A DNA stretch of 36,262 nucleotides from Candidatus Nealsoniibacteriota bacterium (GCA_019923655.1 JAHXGL010000006.1:1-36262), one strand, 5' to 3'; positions 15,978 through 23,343 are shown, counted from the stretch's first letter. The notes: generated by a model not told the origin, from the letters alone. Translations and numbers: made by a program.

Positions 15978-18510
15978 AACAGCATTTTTTGTATTTTATT
16001 GGTTTGTTAGTTTTAGGGTTTATTTTGCCGCAGGGGCAAGGGTCATTACGACCAATTTTTGCCTTAGGCCGTGAACCAACATAAACATCCTGTTGAATCA
16101 ATGGCGCGGTTGTAAGCTGCGCTCTAAATATGGCTTGGACAATTTTGCTTTCAACAGCTAAAAGAAATTCTTGAAATATCCGATGTCCTTCATTTTTATA
16201 CTCTATCAAGGGATCGCGCTGACCATAAGCTCTTAACCGGACCGAATCCCTAAGTTCTTCCATTTGAGAAAGATGATCTGTCCAAAAGATATCCAAAATC
16301 CGCAAACAAAAAGTTTTTTCAATTTGCCGCATATTCTCTAATCCAACCTCTTTTTCTTTTTTTTCATAATCTTCTTCTGAAAAACCTGATTTGGTTATCA
16401 ATTCTAAGATGTAAAACCTTAAACTGTTTTCAGATTTTTCTAAAATTTCTCTCCTCTTTCTATAAAAAATTTCTCTCTGCTTGTTCATTACATCGTCATA
16501 ATCCAAGAGATGCTTGCGAGTATCAAAATTAAATCCTTCAATCTTTGCTTGAGATGTCTCAATGGCTCCGGAAACAATTTTAGCTTCAATCGGCTGGTTC
16601 TCTGGAAGTTTTAACATTTTCATTAAAGATTTTATTTTATCTCCGCCAAAAATCCTCATAAGGTCATCTTCCAAAGAAACAAAAAACTGGGAAGAGCCTG
16701 GGTCTCCCTGACGACCAGCTCTTCCGCGCAGCTGATTATCAATTCTTCTTGCTTCATGCCGCTCAGTGCCAATTATATGAAGTCCGCCAAGCTCTTTAAC
16801 TTTTTTCGCCCTTTCTTGATTTGGCGGATTACCTCCTAAAACTATATCAACACCTCTGCCAGCCATATTTGTTGCAATGGTCACTGCGCCCAATCTGCCC
16901 GCTTGAGCAATAATCTCTCCTTCTTTCTCATGATGTTTAGCGTTTAATATCTGATGCAATAGCCCTTCTCTCTCTAAGAGCTTTCCTAAATATTCGTTTT
17001 TTTCTATTGAAACCGTGCCAACTAAAACCGGCTGGCCTTTTTGGTTTCTTTTTTTTATCTGTTCAATAATTGCCTCAAATTTCCCTTGCTTGGTCCGATA
17101 AACCTGGTCTGTCAGGTTTTTTCTAATCATTGGCAGGTTGGTCGGAACAATAATTACTTCTAATTTATAAACCTTGAAAAATTCTTCAGCCGAGGTAGCG
17201 GCTGTGCCGGTCATACCAGCCAATTTCTTGTATAAACGAAAATAATTCTGAAAAGTAACTGAAGCCAGTGTTCGCGACTCTCGCTGAACTTCAACCCCTT
17301 CCTTGGCTTCAATTGCTTGATGAAGCCCGTCGGAATAACGACGACCAGGCATTAAACGACCTGTAAATTCGTCAACAATAACAATCTGTCCTTCCTTTAT
17401 TACATAATGCTGGTCTTTTTTAAATAAAATATGGGCTTTTAGCGCCTGCTCTAAATGATGAACTTGTCTAATCCCCTTTTCTTCATAAATATTTTCTACC
17501 CCTAAAATGTTTTCAACTTTGGTAATCCCTTCATCGGTCAAGGAAACCGCTCTCATCTTTTCATCAATATTGTAATCAATGTCTTGTTTAAGCCGGGGCA
17601 CAATTCTGGCGAATTCCTGGTACATTTTGGTTGATTCTGAATCAGGAGCGGAAATAATTAAAGGCGTTCTGGCTTCGTCAATTAGAATTGAATCTACTTC
17701 GTCAATTATGGCGAAATGATGAATACTTTTTGCGTCAGTTTCGCGTTTTTGTTTCGCGTCTATTTCGCGCGCCTGAACCATTTGGTTCAGACCATAAGCC
17801 ATATTATCTCTTAAATAATCAAACCCAAACTCGTTATTCGTCCCGTAAGTAATATCAGCATCGTAAGCTTCCTTCCTGGAACAAGGCCTAATATAGCTTT
17901 CTGTGATTTTGAATCCGCCGACAATATCTCGTTTCTTATCCCGGTCGTCAGTTTTAAGTTTTGAGTTGTGGTTTTGAATTTTGAGATTTGAGTTTTGAGT
18001 TTCTCGTCCATATTCAGGATCATAAATGTATGCCGCTTCATGAACAATACATCCCACTGATAACCCAAGCAAATGGTATATCTGCCCCATCCAGACCACA
18101 TCTCTTTTCGCCAAATAATCATTAACCGTAATAATATGAACGCCTTGTTTGGTCAAAGCGTTTAGATAAGCCGGTAAAGTAGCGGCTAAAGTTTTTCCTT
18201 CACCTGTTTTCATTTCAGCAATTTTGCCCTGGTGCAAAACAATGCCGCCAACCAGCTGAACATCAAAATGCCGTTGATTAAGAGTTCTTTTAGCCGCTTC
18301 TCTAACTAAGGCAAATGCTTCGGGTAGAATATCGTCTAAGGTCTTGCCTTTTTTAAGCTGTTCCTTAAGCTCAATGCTTTTTTGCGTCAGCTTTTCATCA
18401 GAAAAAATCTCGAACTTTGGTTCAAGCGAGTTAATTTGAACAACCAATGGCTGGATATTTAGTAGATATTTTTCATTGGCATCGCCAAAAATTTTACTAA
18501 GTATTGACAT
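15964..18510 (-). CDS. secA: Preprotein translocase ATPase SecA
   Basis: An 848-residue export motor. Walker A is GEGKTLAA (MKTGEGKT), the DEAD-like box is FAIIDEVDSILIDEARTPLI, and the helicase motifs TNMAGRGVDIVLGG and RIDNQLRGRAGRQGDPGSS are intact. The C-terminal zinc site DPCPCGK...KYKKCC binds SecB or ribosomes in other bacteria. Residues about 169-186 are an in-frame insert (TQNSNLKIQNHNSKLKT) made of 7-nt repeats, placed before the SRKEAYDADITYGTNNEFGFDYLRDN block and almost identical to one in MurB. The gene overlaps speE upstream and the propeller gene downstream by 14 nt each. Confidence 0.96.
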   Translation of the reverse strand: MSILSKIFGDANEKYLLNIQPLVVQINSLEPKFEIFSDEKLTQKSIELKEQLKKGKTLDDILPEAFALVREAAKRTLNQRHFDVQLVGGIVLHQGKIAEMKTGEGKTLAATLPAYLNALTKQGVHIITVNDYLAKRDVVWMGQIYHLLGLSVGCIVHEAAYIYDPEYGRETQNSNLKIQNHNSKLKTDDRDKKRDIVGGFKITESYIRPCSRKEAYDADITYGTNNEFGFDYLRDNMAYGLNQMVQAREIDAKQKRETDAKSIHHFAIIDEVDSILIDEARTPLIISAPDSESTKMYQEFARIVPRLKQDIDYNIDEKMRAVSLTDEGITKVENILGVENIYEEKGIRQVHHLEQALKAHILFKKDQHYVIKEGQIVIVDEFTGRLMPGRRYSDGLHQAIEAKEGVEVQRESRTLASVTFQNYFRLYKKLAGMTGTAATSAEEFFKVYKLEVIIVPTNLPMIRKNLTDQVYRTKQGKFEAIIEQIKKRNQKGQPVLVGTVSIEKNEYLGKLLEREGLLHQILNAKHHEKEGEIIAQAGRLGAVTIATNMAGRGVDIVLGGNPPNQERAKKVKELGGLHIIGTERHEARRIDNQLRGRAGRQGDPGSSQFFVSLEDDLMRIFGGDKIKSLMKMLKLPENQPIEAKIVSGAIETSQAKIEGFNFDTRKHLLDYDDVMNKQREIFYRKRREILEKSENSLRFYILELITKSGFSEEDYEKKEKEVGLENMRQIEKTFCLRILDIFWTDHLSQMEELRDSVRLRAYGQRDPLIEYKNEGHRIFQEFLLAVESKIVQAIFRAQLTTAPLIQQDVYVGSRPKAKIGRNDPCPCGKINPKTNKPIKYKKCCYVKL
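17951..18002 (-). repeat. Heptamer repeat element inside secA
   Basis: On the plus strand GTTTTAA, GTTTTGA, GTTGTG, GTTTTGA, ATTTTGA, GATTTGA and GTTTTGA follow each other: a 7-nt period with one 6-nt unit (GTTGTG). The element in murB (20850-20904) has the same order, including the 6-nt unit, and is read in the same frame. Confidence 0.9.
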
Positions 18511-19366
18511 TAAGTTTCTTTGCTAAATACTTTGGCAAAACAGCTGAAGAAAAATGAATTTCCGGATTATAGTATTCTAAATCTAAATTTAATTTTTTAT
18601 ATCTCTGCTTGATGTTTTTATAGTTCGGCTTTTGGGATACGGATTTTAATGCCAAAATAAAAATGTATTCGCTTGAACATTGCAGAGAAGGAATACAGGC
18701 CTGATGAATTTTAACTTCAAAAAAGATTTTTTTCAACTTATTATAAATGCTTTTTACGCGAAGAAATTGCTCAAAAATACAGCCGCTCTGAATAATTAAA
18801 ACTCCGTTTTCAGCAAGGGCTCTGGAAACATCTTGATAAAATTTCCCATGAAAAAACCCTATTGACAACCCTGAAGGGTCGGTAGAATCAAGAATTATTA
18901 TGTCAAAAAAGTTTTTATATTTTTTAGTAAACTTTATTCCATCCTCAATAAATATCTTTGCTCTCTTGTTCTTGAAAGCTCCTTTTGAAACAAATGGCAG
19001 ATATTTTTTTGAAATTTCAATTACTTTTTTATCAATATCTACTACACACGCTTCTTCAATCGGATGCTTTAAGACCTCTCTTAACGCTCCTCCGTCGCCA
19101 CCGCCAATAATTAAAACTTTTTTCGGATTTTGATGAGAGAACATTGCCAAATGAACAAGCATTTCATGATAAATAAATTCGTCTATCTGCGATAATTGAA
19201 CAACTCTGTCCAAAACTAACATTCGGCCAAAAACTAAAGTGTCAAAAACTTCTATTTTTTGATAAGATGATTTTCCGGAATATATTTTCTTTTTTATCTT
19301 TATGCTAGTCCTTGATTCGTCAAGAATTTCGGGAATAGTTTTTTCAAAAAACCATTGATCTCTCAT
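18497..19366 (-). CDS. speE: Spermidine synthase (polyamine aminopropyltransferase)
   Basis: A 289-residue enzyme moving the aminopropyl group of decarboxylated AdoMet onto putrescine. The N-terminal beta domain has GRMLVLDRVVQLSQIDEFIYHEML, then the Rossmann motif GGGDGGALREVLKH (88-101), VDID, and the active-site block ILDSTDPSG with Asp residues for the amine. The start overlaps the speD stop by 4 nt and the stop overlaps secA by 14 nt. With SpeD next door it gives a complete route from AdoMet and putrescine to spermidine; the putrescine source is not in the window. Confidence 0.95.
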   Translation of the reverse strand: MRDQWFFEKTIPEILDESRTSIKIKKKIYSGKSSYQKIEVFDTLVFGRMLVLDRVVQLSQIDEFIYHEMLVHLAMFSHQNPKKVLIIGGGDGGALREVLKHPIEEACVVDIDKKVIEISKKYLPFVSKGAFKNKRAKIFIEDGIKFTKKYKNFFDIIILDSTDPSGLSIGFFHGKFYQDVSRALAENGVLIIQSGCIFEQFLRVKSIYNKLKKIFFEVKIHQACIPSLQCSSEYIFILALKSVSQKPNYKNIKQRYKKLNLDLEYYNPEIHFSSAVLPKYLAKKLNVNT

Positions 19367-19758
19367 AGCAATATCCCTCTTTTTATTTCTTTTATCTTTA
19401 CTTTAGTAGGCTGGAATTTCTTTTTTAAGTAATCAAGGGCTTTATAGGGAAAAGTTTTCCCGCCACAAGTGAAAATATCAATTGCTACATAGTTCCATTC
19501 AGGCCAAGCATGAATAGCTAAATGGCTTTCAGCAAGCAAAACAACCCCGGTTATTCCCTGAGGTTGAAATTTATGAATAGCTATTTTTAAAGGAACATTT
19601 TTAGCTTTCTTTGCCGCTATAATTAAAATATTCTCAATTTCTTTTGAGTTCTCAATAATTTTCCCATTCCAAAATTCGGCAAGCAAATGAATACCGGCAT
19701 GTTTTGATATTTGTTTTTCTTTGACCCATTGAATGGATCTCTTTGTTTTTTTGGTCAT
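19363..19758 (-). CDS. speD: S-adenosylmethionine decarboxylase proenzyme
   Basis: A 131-residue pyruvoyl enzyme of the short prokaryotic (SpeH/SpeD2) class. The self-cleavage site is E77-S78-H, where Ser78 becomes the pyruvoyl group; H83 and C98 match the processing and proton-donor residues (AIHAWPEW, DIFTCGG). It makes decarboxylated AdoMet for SpeE, to which it is coupled by an ATGA overlap. A leader of about 90 nt with a stable hairpin lies before the ATG, in contrast to the nearly leaderless genes around, so the operon may be controlled at that leader. Confidence 0.95.
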   Translation of the reverse strand: MTKKTKRSIQWVKEKQISKHAGIHLLAEFWNGKIIENSKEIENILIIAAKKAKNVPLKIAIHKFQPQGITGVVLLAESHLAIHAWPEWNYVAIDIFTCGGKTFPYKALDYLKKKFQPTKVKIKEIKRGILL

Positions 19759-19783
19759 ATTTTTTCAATCGCCTTATCTTTAT

Positions 19784-19816
19784 CCTGTTAAATGTTTACG
19801 AAGTAAATTTAACAGG
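19784..19816 (-). promoter_or_regulatory. Hairpin in the speD leader
   Basis: CCTGTTAAA ... TTTAACAGG (9 bp) continues into TTTAC-GAA-GTAAA (5 bp) with a 2-nt bulge. It lies 26 nt before the speD ATG. No T-run follows, so it is not a terminator. It could be a control element for polyamine synthesis. Confidence 0.5.
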
Positions 19817-19856
19817 TCTTAAAAAACAAAGAGTGAACAAAAAAAGCGATTACATT

Positions 19857-19883
19857 AGTATAACAATTCTGTGAAAAAAAACA
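19857..19883 (-). promoter_or_regulatory. speDE-secA promoter
   Basis: TATACT (19862-19857, minus strand) with TTGTTT about 16 nt upstream. The -35 overlaps the T-run of the preceding terminator. Predicted start is about 19850, leaving a leader of about 90 nt. Confidence 0.5.
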
Positions 19884-19914
19884 ACCCCCCACCAGAACAT
19901 GTTCTGGTGGGGGG
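19873..19914 (-). terminator. Strong intrinsic terminator
   Basis: A perfect 30-nt palindrome (19885-19914; CCCCCCACCAGAAC with its complement, AT at the centre) is followed on the minus strand by TTGTTTTTTTT. It closes the transcript that carries the Lys-rich micro-ORF and possibly murB, and separates it from speD. Confidence 0.9.
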
Positions 19915-19930
19915 AAGAAAAGAAAAAATT

Positions 19931-20029
19931 TTATTTCTTCTTCTTTTTTGCTTTCTTTTTCTTTACCATGAAAATTTTATTATTCTTAAAAGATTCAGCA
20001 AATAGTCGACCTCTATTCGCAAAAAACAT
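19931..20029 (-). CDS. Lys-rich micro-protein (32 aa) of unknown function
   Basis: An ATG at 20029 opens 32 codons. The protein starts MFFANRGRLFAESF and ends VKKKKAKKKKK; a shorter version from the internal ATG at 19969 would be the 12-residue MVKKKKAKKKKK. The gene ends 17 nt before a very strong terminator, which argues that something here is transcribed. A poly-Lys tail suggests nucleic-acid or ribosome contact, but I do not recognise a family, and there is no clear ribosome binding site. It may instead mark a small RNA. Confidence 0.4.
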   Translation of the reverse strand: MFFANRGRLFAESFKNNKIFMVKKKKAKKKKK

Positions 20030-20070
20030 TTCTTGTTTGGTTTTTCATTTTAGGAGAGTTTGTCAACCCC

Positions 20071-20158
20071 GTTAGAAATCAACTTATCCACAGGTAAACT
20101 ATTTTTAAATTATTATTTAATAATCAAGGAAATTTCTAACAAAATCAAGTGTGGAAAA
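20071..20158. other. AT-rich spacer with DnaA-box-like sites
   Basis: TTATCCACA (20084-20092) is a perfect match to the DnaA-box consensus. TTTTCCACA on the other strand (20158-20150) differs at one base. A 9-bp inverted repeat GTTAGAAAT/ATTTCTAAC (20071-20079, 20132-20140) flanks very AT-rich DNA. Two sites are too few to call an origin. Confidence 0.3.
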
Positions 20159-21127
20159 CTATAAAAGCTCAATTTCAGTTTCTAAAATTATTCCAAATTT
20201 CTTTTTTACTTTTTCTTTTATTAATTTTATTAATTCTTTTACATCTTTTGCTTTTGCGCCCCCCAAATTAACAATAAAGTTGCTATGCTTCTCGGAAATC
20301 TGCGCTTTGTTAATTTTTTTTCCTTTCAAACCGCATTTTTCAATAAGGTAGCCAGCGGGAATGATATTATTTTTGATTATTGTTTTTATATTTTTATCTT
20401 TTTTAATTTTACTTTGTAATTTTTCATTTGGTATTTGGTATTTGGTATTTTTAAATATACTGCCCGCCGAAGGAAAATTTAATGGCTGAGTTTTTTTTCG
20501 CTGCTCCAAATTTTTTTTAATTTTGTTTTTTATTTCTTCCCTGCCCTCCTTTTTAAGTTGAATCATTAACGAAAGAATAATTAGATTTGGTTTTTTCTTG
20601 AAGATACTCTCTCTATAACTAAATTTACAATCCTTGTTTTTAAAAAATTTAATTTTTTCTGTTTCTGCGTCAAAAACCTCAACAGTTTCAACCACATCTT
20701 TCATTGATTTACCAAAAGAACCAGCATTCCCTCTAATCGCCCCTCCAACACTTCCCGGAATTCCCGCTGCCCATTCCAAACCCATCAGCGATTTCTCTAA
20801 AGATATTTTTAGCAAATGACTTAATCTAACCCCTGATTCAACATAAATAGTTTTAAGTTTTAAGTTGTGGTTTTGAACTTTGAGTTTTGAGTTTTGAGTT
20901 TTGATAACTAAACCTTCATATCCTTTATCAGCCGCCAATACATTGCTCCCTCCTCCCAAAATAAAAAATGGCAATTTATATTTTTTTGCCATTAAAATCG
21001 CCTTTACTAAATCTTTTTTTGTTTTCGCCGCAAAAAAATACTTGGCCGGTCCGCCGATGCGAAAAGTAGTGTCCTTTTTTAATAAAATGTTTCTTTTAAC
21101 GCCTGGCAATAGTTTTGCGATATTCAT
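20159..21127 (-). CDS. murB: UDP-N-acetylenolpyruvoylglucosamine reductase
   Basis: A 322-residue FAD enzyme that makes UDP-MurNAc, a committed step of peptidoglycan synthesis. Motifs: TFRIGGPAKYF, ILGGGSNVLAAD (FAD), GLEWAAGIPGSVGGAIRGNAG, FSYRESIF, PSAGSIFKN with the catalytic Ser, AGYLIEKCGLKG and KHSNFIVNLGGA. Two inserts are odd: residues about 74-92 (TQNSKLKVQNHNLKLKT) are the same heptamer element as in SecA, and residues about 226-234 (NTKYQIPN) come from three ATTTGGT repeats. Both sit between conserved blocks, so the enzyme should still fold. A structured leader of about 85 nt and a candidate small RNA lie upstream. Confidence 0.95.
   Translation of the reverse strand: MNIAKLLPGVKRNILLKKDTTFRIGGPAKYFFAAKTKKDLVKAILMAKKYKLPFFILGGGSNVLAADKGYEGLVIKTQNSKLKVQNHNLKLKTIYVESGVRLSHLLKISLEKSLMGLEWAAGIPGSVGGAIRGNAGSFGKSMKDVVETVEVFDAETEKIKFFKNKDCKFSYRESIFKKKPNLIILSLMIQLKKEGREEIKNKIKKNLEQRKKTQPLNFPSAGSIFKNTKYQIPNEKLQSKIKKDKNIKTIIKNNIIPAGYLIEKCGLKGKKINKAQISEKHSNFIVNLGGAKAKDVKELIKLIKEKVKKKFGIILETEIELL
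20426..20450 (-). repeat. Three ATTTGGT heptamers inside murB
   Basis: ATTTGGT occurs three times head to tail on the plus strand, then ATTTTTA. It encodes KNTKYQIPNEK just after the catalytic PSAGS block. The unit differs from the other heptamers but shares the 7-nt period. Confidence 0.85.
20850..20904 (-). repeat. Heptamer repeat element inside murB (same element as in secA)
   Basis: Plus-strand units GTTTTAA, GTTTTAA, GTTGTG, GTTTTGA, ACTTTGA, then GTTTTGA three times. The 6-nt unit GTTGTG in third place matches the secA copy, so the two share ancestry rather than arising separately by slippage. Confidence 0.9.
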
Positions 21128-21162
21128 TTTAACTACTCAAATTTTGCGACAGCAAAATTTAT

Positions 21163-21219
21163 GGGCCGGAAGAGTTAACTCCAATACTAAGTCTTTAGTG
21201 AGTGCTATCCTCCCGACCC
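21163..21219 (-). promoter_or_regulatory. Structured murB leader
   Basis: On the minus strand GGGTCGG (21219-21213) pairs with CCGGCCC (21169-21163), enclosing hairpins such as ACTAA-AGAC-TTAGT and the palindrome GAGTTAACTC. Transcription probably starts here, 1-7 nt after TATAAT (21226-21221). A second 9-bp hairpin (21139-21160) lies before the ATG. The layout resembles a cis-regulatory RNA, but I cannot match it to a known class. Confidence 0.45.
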
Positions 21220-21220
21220 A

Positions 21221-21226
21221 ATTATA
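21221..21226 (-). promoter_or_regulatory. murB -10 box
   Basis: TATAAT on the minus strand. It lies just downstream of the small-RNA terminator and about 94 nt before the murB ATG. The -35 is poor. Confidence 0.5.
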
Positions 21227-21239
21227 TTATATTCAAAAA

Positions 21240-21314
21240 TAAAAAAACAGCAAGCTTTGCTCGAGAAAAGCCTGCTGTCGACTTAGTAAGAGCTCCTTTC
21301 GGAACACTCACTTC
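21240..21314 (-). ncRNA. Candidate small RNA of about 75 nt upstream of murB
   Basis: It has its own promoter, TTGACA (21346-21341), a 16-nt spacer and TAGCAT (21324-21319), with an extended TG. The RNA would hold a 12-bp stem with a GAAA tetraloop (21312-21285) and a terminator: ACAGCAGGCTTT pairs with AAAGCTTGCTGT (21278-21247), followed by TTTTTTT. No ORF of use is inside. Its GTGAGTG and TACTAAGTC words are complementary to CACTCAC and GACTTAGTA in the murB leader. It could equally be a leader attenuator for murB. Confidence 0.55.
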
Positions 21315-21318
21315 CACC

Positions 21319-21346
21319 ATGCTAACAAAATAAAAAAAATTGTCAA
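21319..21346 (-). promoter_or_regulatory. Promoter of the small RNA
   Basis: Consensus TTGACA, 16-nt T-rich spacer and TGT-TAGCAT (extended -10) on the minus strand, 5-7 nt before the first hairpin. Confidence 0.6.
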
Positions 21347-21376
21347 GCTTGTGTATAATATCTCATCCTGGGCAAG

Positions 21377-22444
21377 CTACAAGTTCAGGATGTCGCTTAC
21401 TTGTTTTATTAAAGAAACAACTACCGGCGGAGGAAGCAAACTATAGTTTGCTTGATTTTCATTATCTAAAACCAGCCAGGGTTTGGTTTTTATTATTGCC
21501 TTTTTTTCCTTTTCATTCCATTGATAATAATATTCCGGAGTAATTTCATAATCATCAATATATTGCCCTGCTAACCTTCTGGGAATTGAATTTCTTAAGA
21601 GAACCTTGGAAACCCCGTAAAGAGAAAGCGCCTGGCTAATTAATTCTTCGTCTTTTTTTAATCTTTTTTTAATCGGCTTAATTCCTTTTTCGTCTCCTTC
21701 TTTGGCAATCATTTTATTTTCTTGGCAGTTTGGATTGTCGCAAATTAAATAAAACTCTTTCTTCTTTTGAAAATATCCTATTTTTGAACTGGGCAGCAAT
21801 TTCAAATTTCGCGAGGTTTGGCAAAGCGGACAAACTCTCCGATATTTTATTCTCTCATCAATTATTCTCTCCGGAACATCAATTAAAACAAAAAGGTCGG
21901 GGTCGTCTCGATAGCCAATCAAGTCGCGGAAAAAAAGAGTGAAATTTATCTGGTCCAAATCCCTGGGAAAACCGTCAATAAAAATAGTTTTCTTTTCCTT
22001 TTTTCCAATTTCCCTTTTAAGAAGGGCTAAAATTAATTCTGTCGGCAGAAGGGTTTTTGTGCTTCTTTTTGTTAAAAGAGATGTTATTTCCTTGGTTGAA
22101 TGTCCTCCCCGATAATTCTTTTCCAGGAATATTGTCAATTCTTTCTTCTTTTTTTTGTTTTTTAGCTCCTGGTCAACACCTCTAATCATATCGCCAACAG
22201 AAAGATGTTCTATCTTTTGAGAATCAACTATCTCGGCAAACATTTTTGAATAAGTTCCTTTGCCTGAATTCTTTTTCCCCAACAAATAAGCGATAAAAGT
22301 GTTTCCTTTTCTGAAATAATCTTTTATTTTGGCAATTTCTTTTCCGGCTTTCAATTCAAAATACCTCCTTCTTTCTTTTGGATTAGTTAAATCAAATTTT
22401 TCTGTCAACCCTTTAATTTTAGTTTTAAAAATAGGAAACTCCAT
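21377..22444 (-). CDS. Adenylate-kinase-like nucleoside monophosphate kinase, CPR type
   Basis: A 355-residue P-loop kinase. The loop GKKNSGKGT is at 56-64, then LSVGDMIRG (NMP-binding region), IFIDGFPRDLDQ (Walker B and DGFPR) and a lid with a zinc finger CPLC...CDNPNC. It carries about 45 extra residues before the P-loop and a C-terminal extension, and the lid is longer than usual, so it is much bigger than the ~215-residue Adk. It probably phosphorylates AMP or another NMP. I see it as a CPR-specific branch and give no gene symbol. Its start overlaps the ComEC-like gene by 20 nt. Confidence 0.85.
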   Translation of the reverse strand: MEFPIFKTKIKGLTEKFDLTNPKERRRYFELKAGKEIAKIKDYFRKGNTFIAYLLGKKNSGKGTYSKMFAEIVDSQKIEHLSVGDMIRGVDQELKNKKKKKELTIFLEKNYRGGHSTKEITSLLTKRSTKTLLPTELILALLKREIGKKEKKTIFIDGFPRDLDQINFTLFFRDLIGYRDDPDLFVLIDVPERIIDERIKYRRVCPLCQTSRNLKLLPSSKIGYFQKKKEFYLICDNPNCQENKMIAKEGDEKGIKPIKKRLKKDEELISQALSLYGVSKVLLRNSIPRRLAGQYIDDYEITPEYYYQWNEKEKKAIIKTKPWLVLDNENQANYSLLPPPVVVSLIKQVSDILNL

Positions 22445-23327
22445 ATCTACTTCGCGTTTTCAATCTTTCTCCGTCAGAGGAAATTTTTATATCTCCGTCT
22501 AAATCGGTTCTTAAAATTTTTATGTCAAATTTTTCTAACCTTTCCAATACTTCTTGATGCGGATGGTTGTGTCTATTGCCTTTACCAACTGAAATTATCG
22601 CTATTTCCGGAGAAACATTCTCAATAAATTCCAAAGAACTGGAAGTTCTACTTCCATGATGAGCGATTTTCAAAACTTCTGAACCCAAATCTTTTCTGTC
22701 CTTTAATTCTCGCTCTACCTGCCTTTCTATATCAGCGGTAAGTAAAAAAGAATTCTGATTATGAACCAAACGGGCAACGATTGAAGTATTGTTAACCGCT
22801 CTTCCTCTTTTAATTTTCTGCCCCTTCAGGTTTTCAGACGGATTCAGAACATCAAGAAAAACCTTTGGGCCAAGTTTTATCCTTTGGCCCGCTTGAGCAA
22901 TAAAAATTTCCGCTCCCTCCTGATTAATCAATCTCAGCCATTCTTGATAAGTAAAAGTGTCCACTTCAATTCCGGTCCATAAAACCCGCTCAACTTCATA
23001 TCTCTCCAAAACCTTCAAAAGACCTGTTAAATGATCAGCGCTGGGATGGCTTAAAATTATTAAATCAATCGTTCTGTCCCAAAAAGGCATTTCCTTTCCA
23101 ATCCTTTCTAGAATAGTTTTATCAGGCCCGCCGTCAATTAAAACCTGATGGTTATGAGGACTTTTAATAAAAATTGCTTCACCCTGGCCAACATCAAAAA
23201 AAATAACCTCCAAAAATCCAGCCCGGCTTAAATCATTAACTGCCATCCAGGCCAGAATATTAAAACAAAGTAAAATTATTAAAATGCCTGAGGCACAACT
23301 TAGGGTCCAATTTTTAGTTTCTTTCAT
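22425..23327 (-). CDS. ComEC/Rec2-type metallo-beta-lactamase domain, free-standing and membrane-anchored
   Basis: A 300-residue protein with one N-terminal membrane segment (about 9-29) and then a metallo-hydrolase fold: FFDVGQGEAIFI, LIDGGP, LSHPSADHLTGL (the HxxxDH metal motif), TADI, KIAHHGSRTSS and RHNHPH. This is the hydrolase domain found at the C-terminus of ComEC, thought to degrade the non-transported strand during DNA uptake. Here it has no channel domain attached; the channel may be encoded elsewhere. CPR bacteria are thought to salvage nucleic acids, so extracellular nuclease work is plausible. It starts 16 nt after the zinc-ribbon gene. Confidence 0.88.
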   Translation of the reverse strand: MKETKNWTLSCASGILIILLCFNILAWMAVNDLSRAGFLEVIFFDVGQGEAIFIKSPHNHQVLIDGGPDKTILERIGKEMPFWDRTIDLIILSHPSADHLTGLLKVLERYEVERVLWTGIEVDTFTYQEWLRLINQEGAEIFIAQAGQRIKLGPKVFLDVLNPSENLKGQKIKRGRAVNNTSIVARLVHNQNSFLLTADIERQVERELKDRKDLGSEVLKIAHHGSRTSSSLEFIENVSPEIAIISVGKGNRHNHPHQEVLERLEKFDIKILRTDLDGDIKISSDGERLKTRSRYGVSYF

Positions 23328-23343
23328 CTTTGCCCTAGGAGTG

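Noticed and set aside
21351-21360. TGTGTATAAT promoter-like box on the plus strand
   Set aside because: It would run antisense into the adenylate-kinase-like gene, has no good -35, and lies in AT-rich DNA where such boxes arise by chance.
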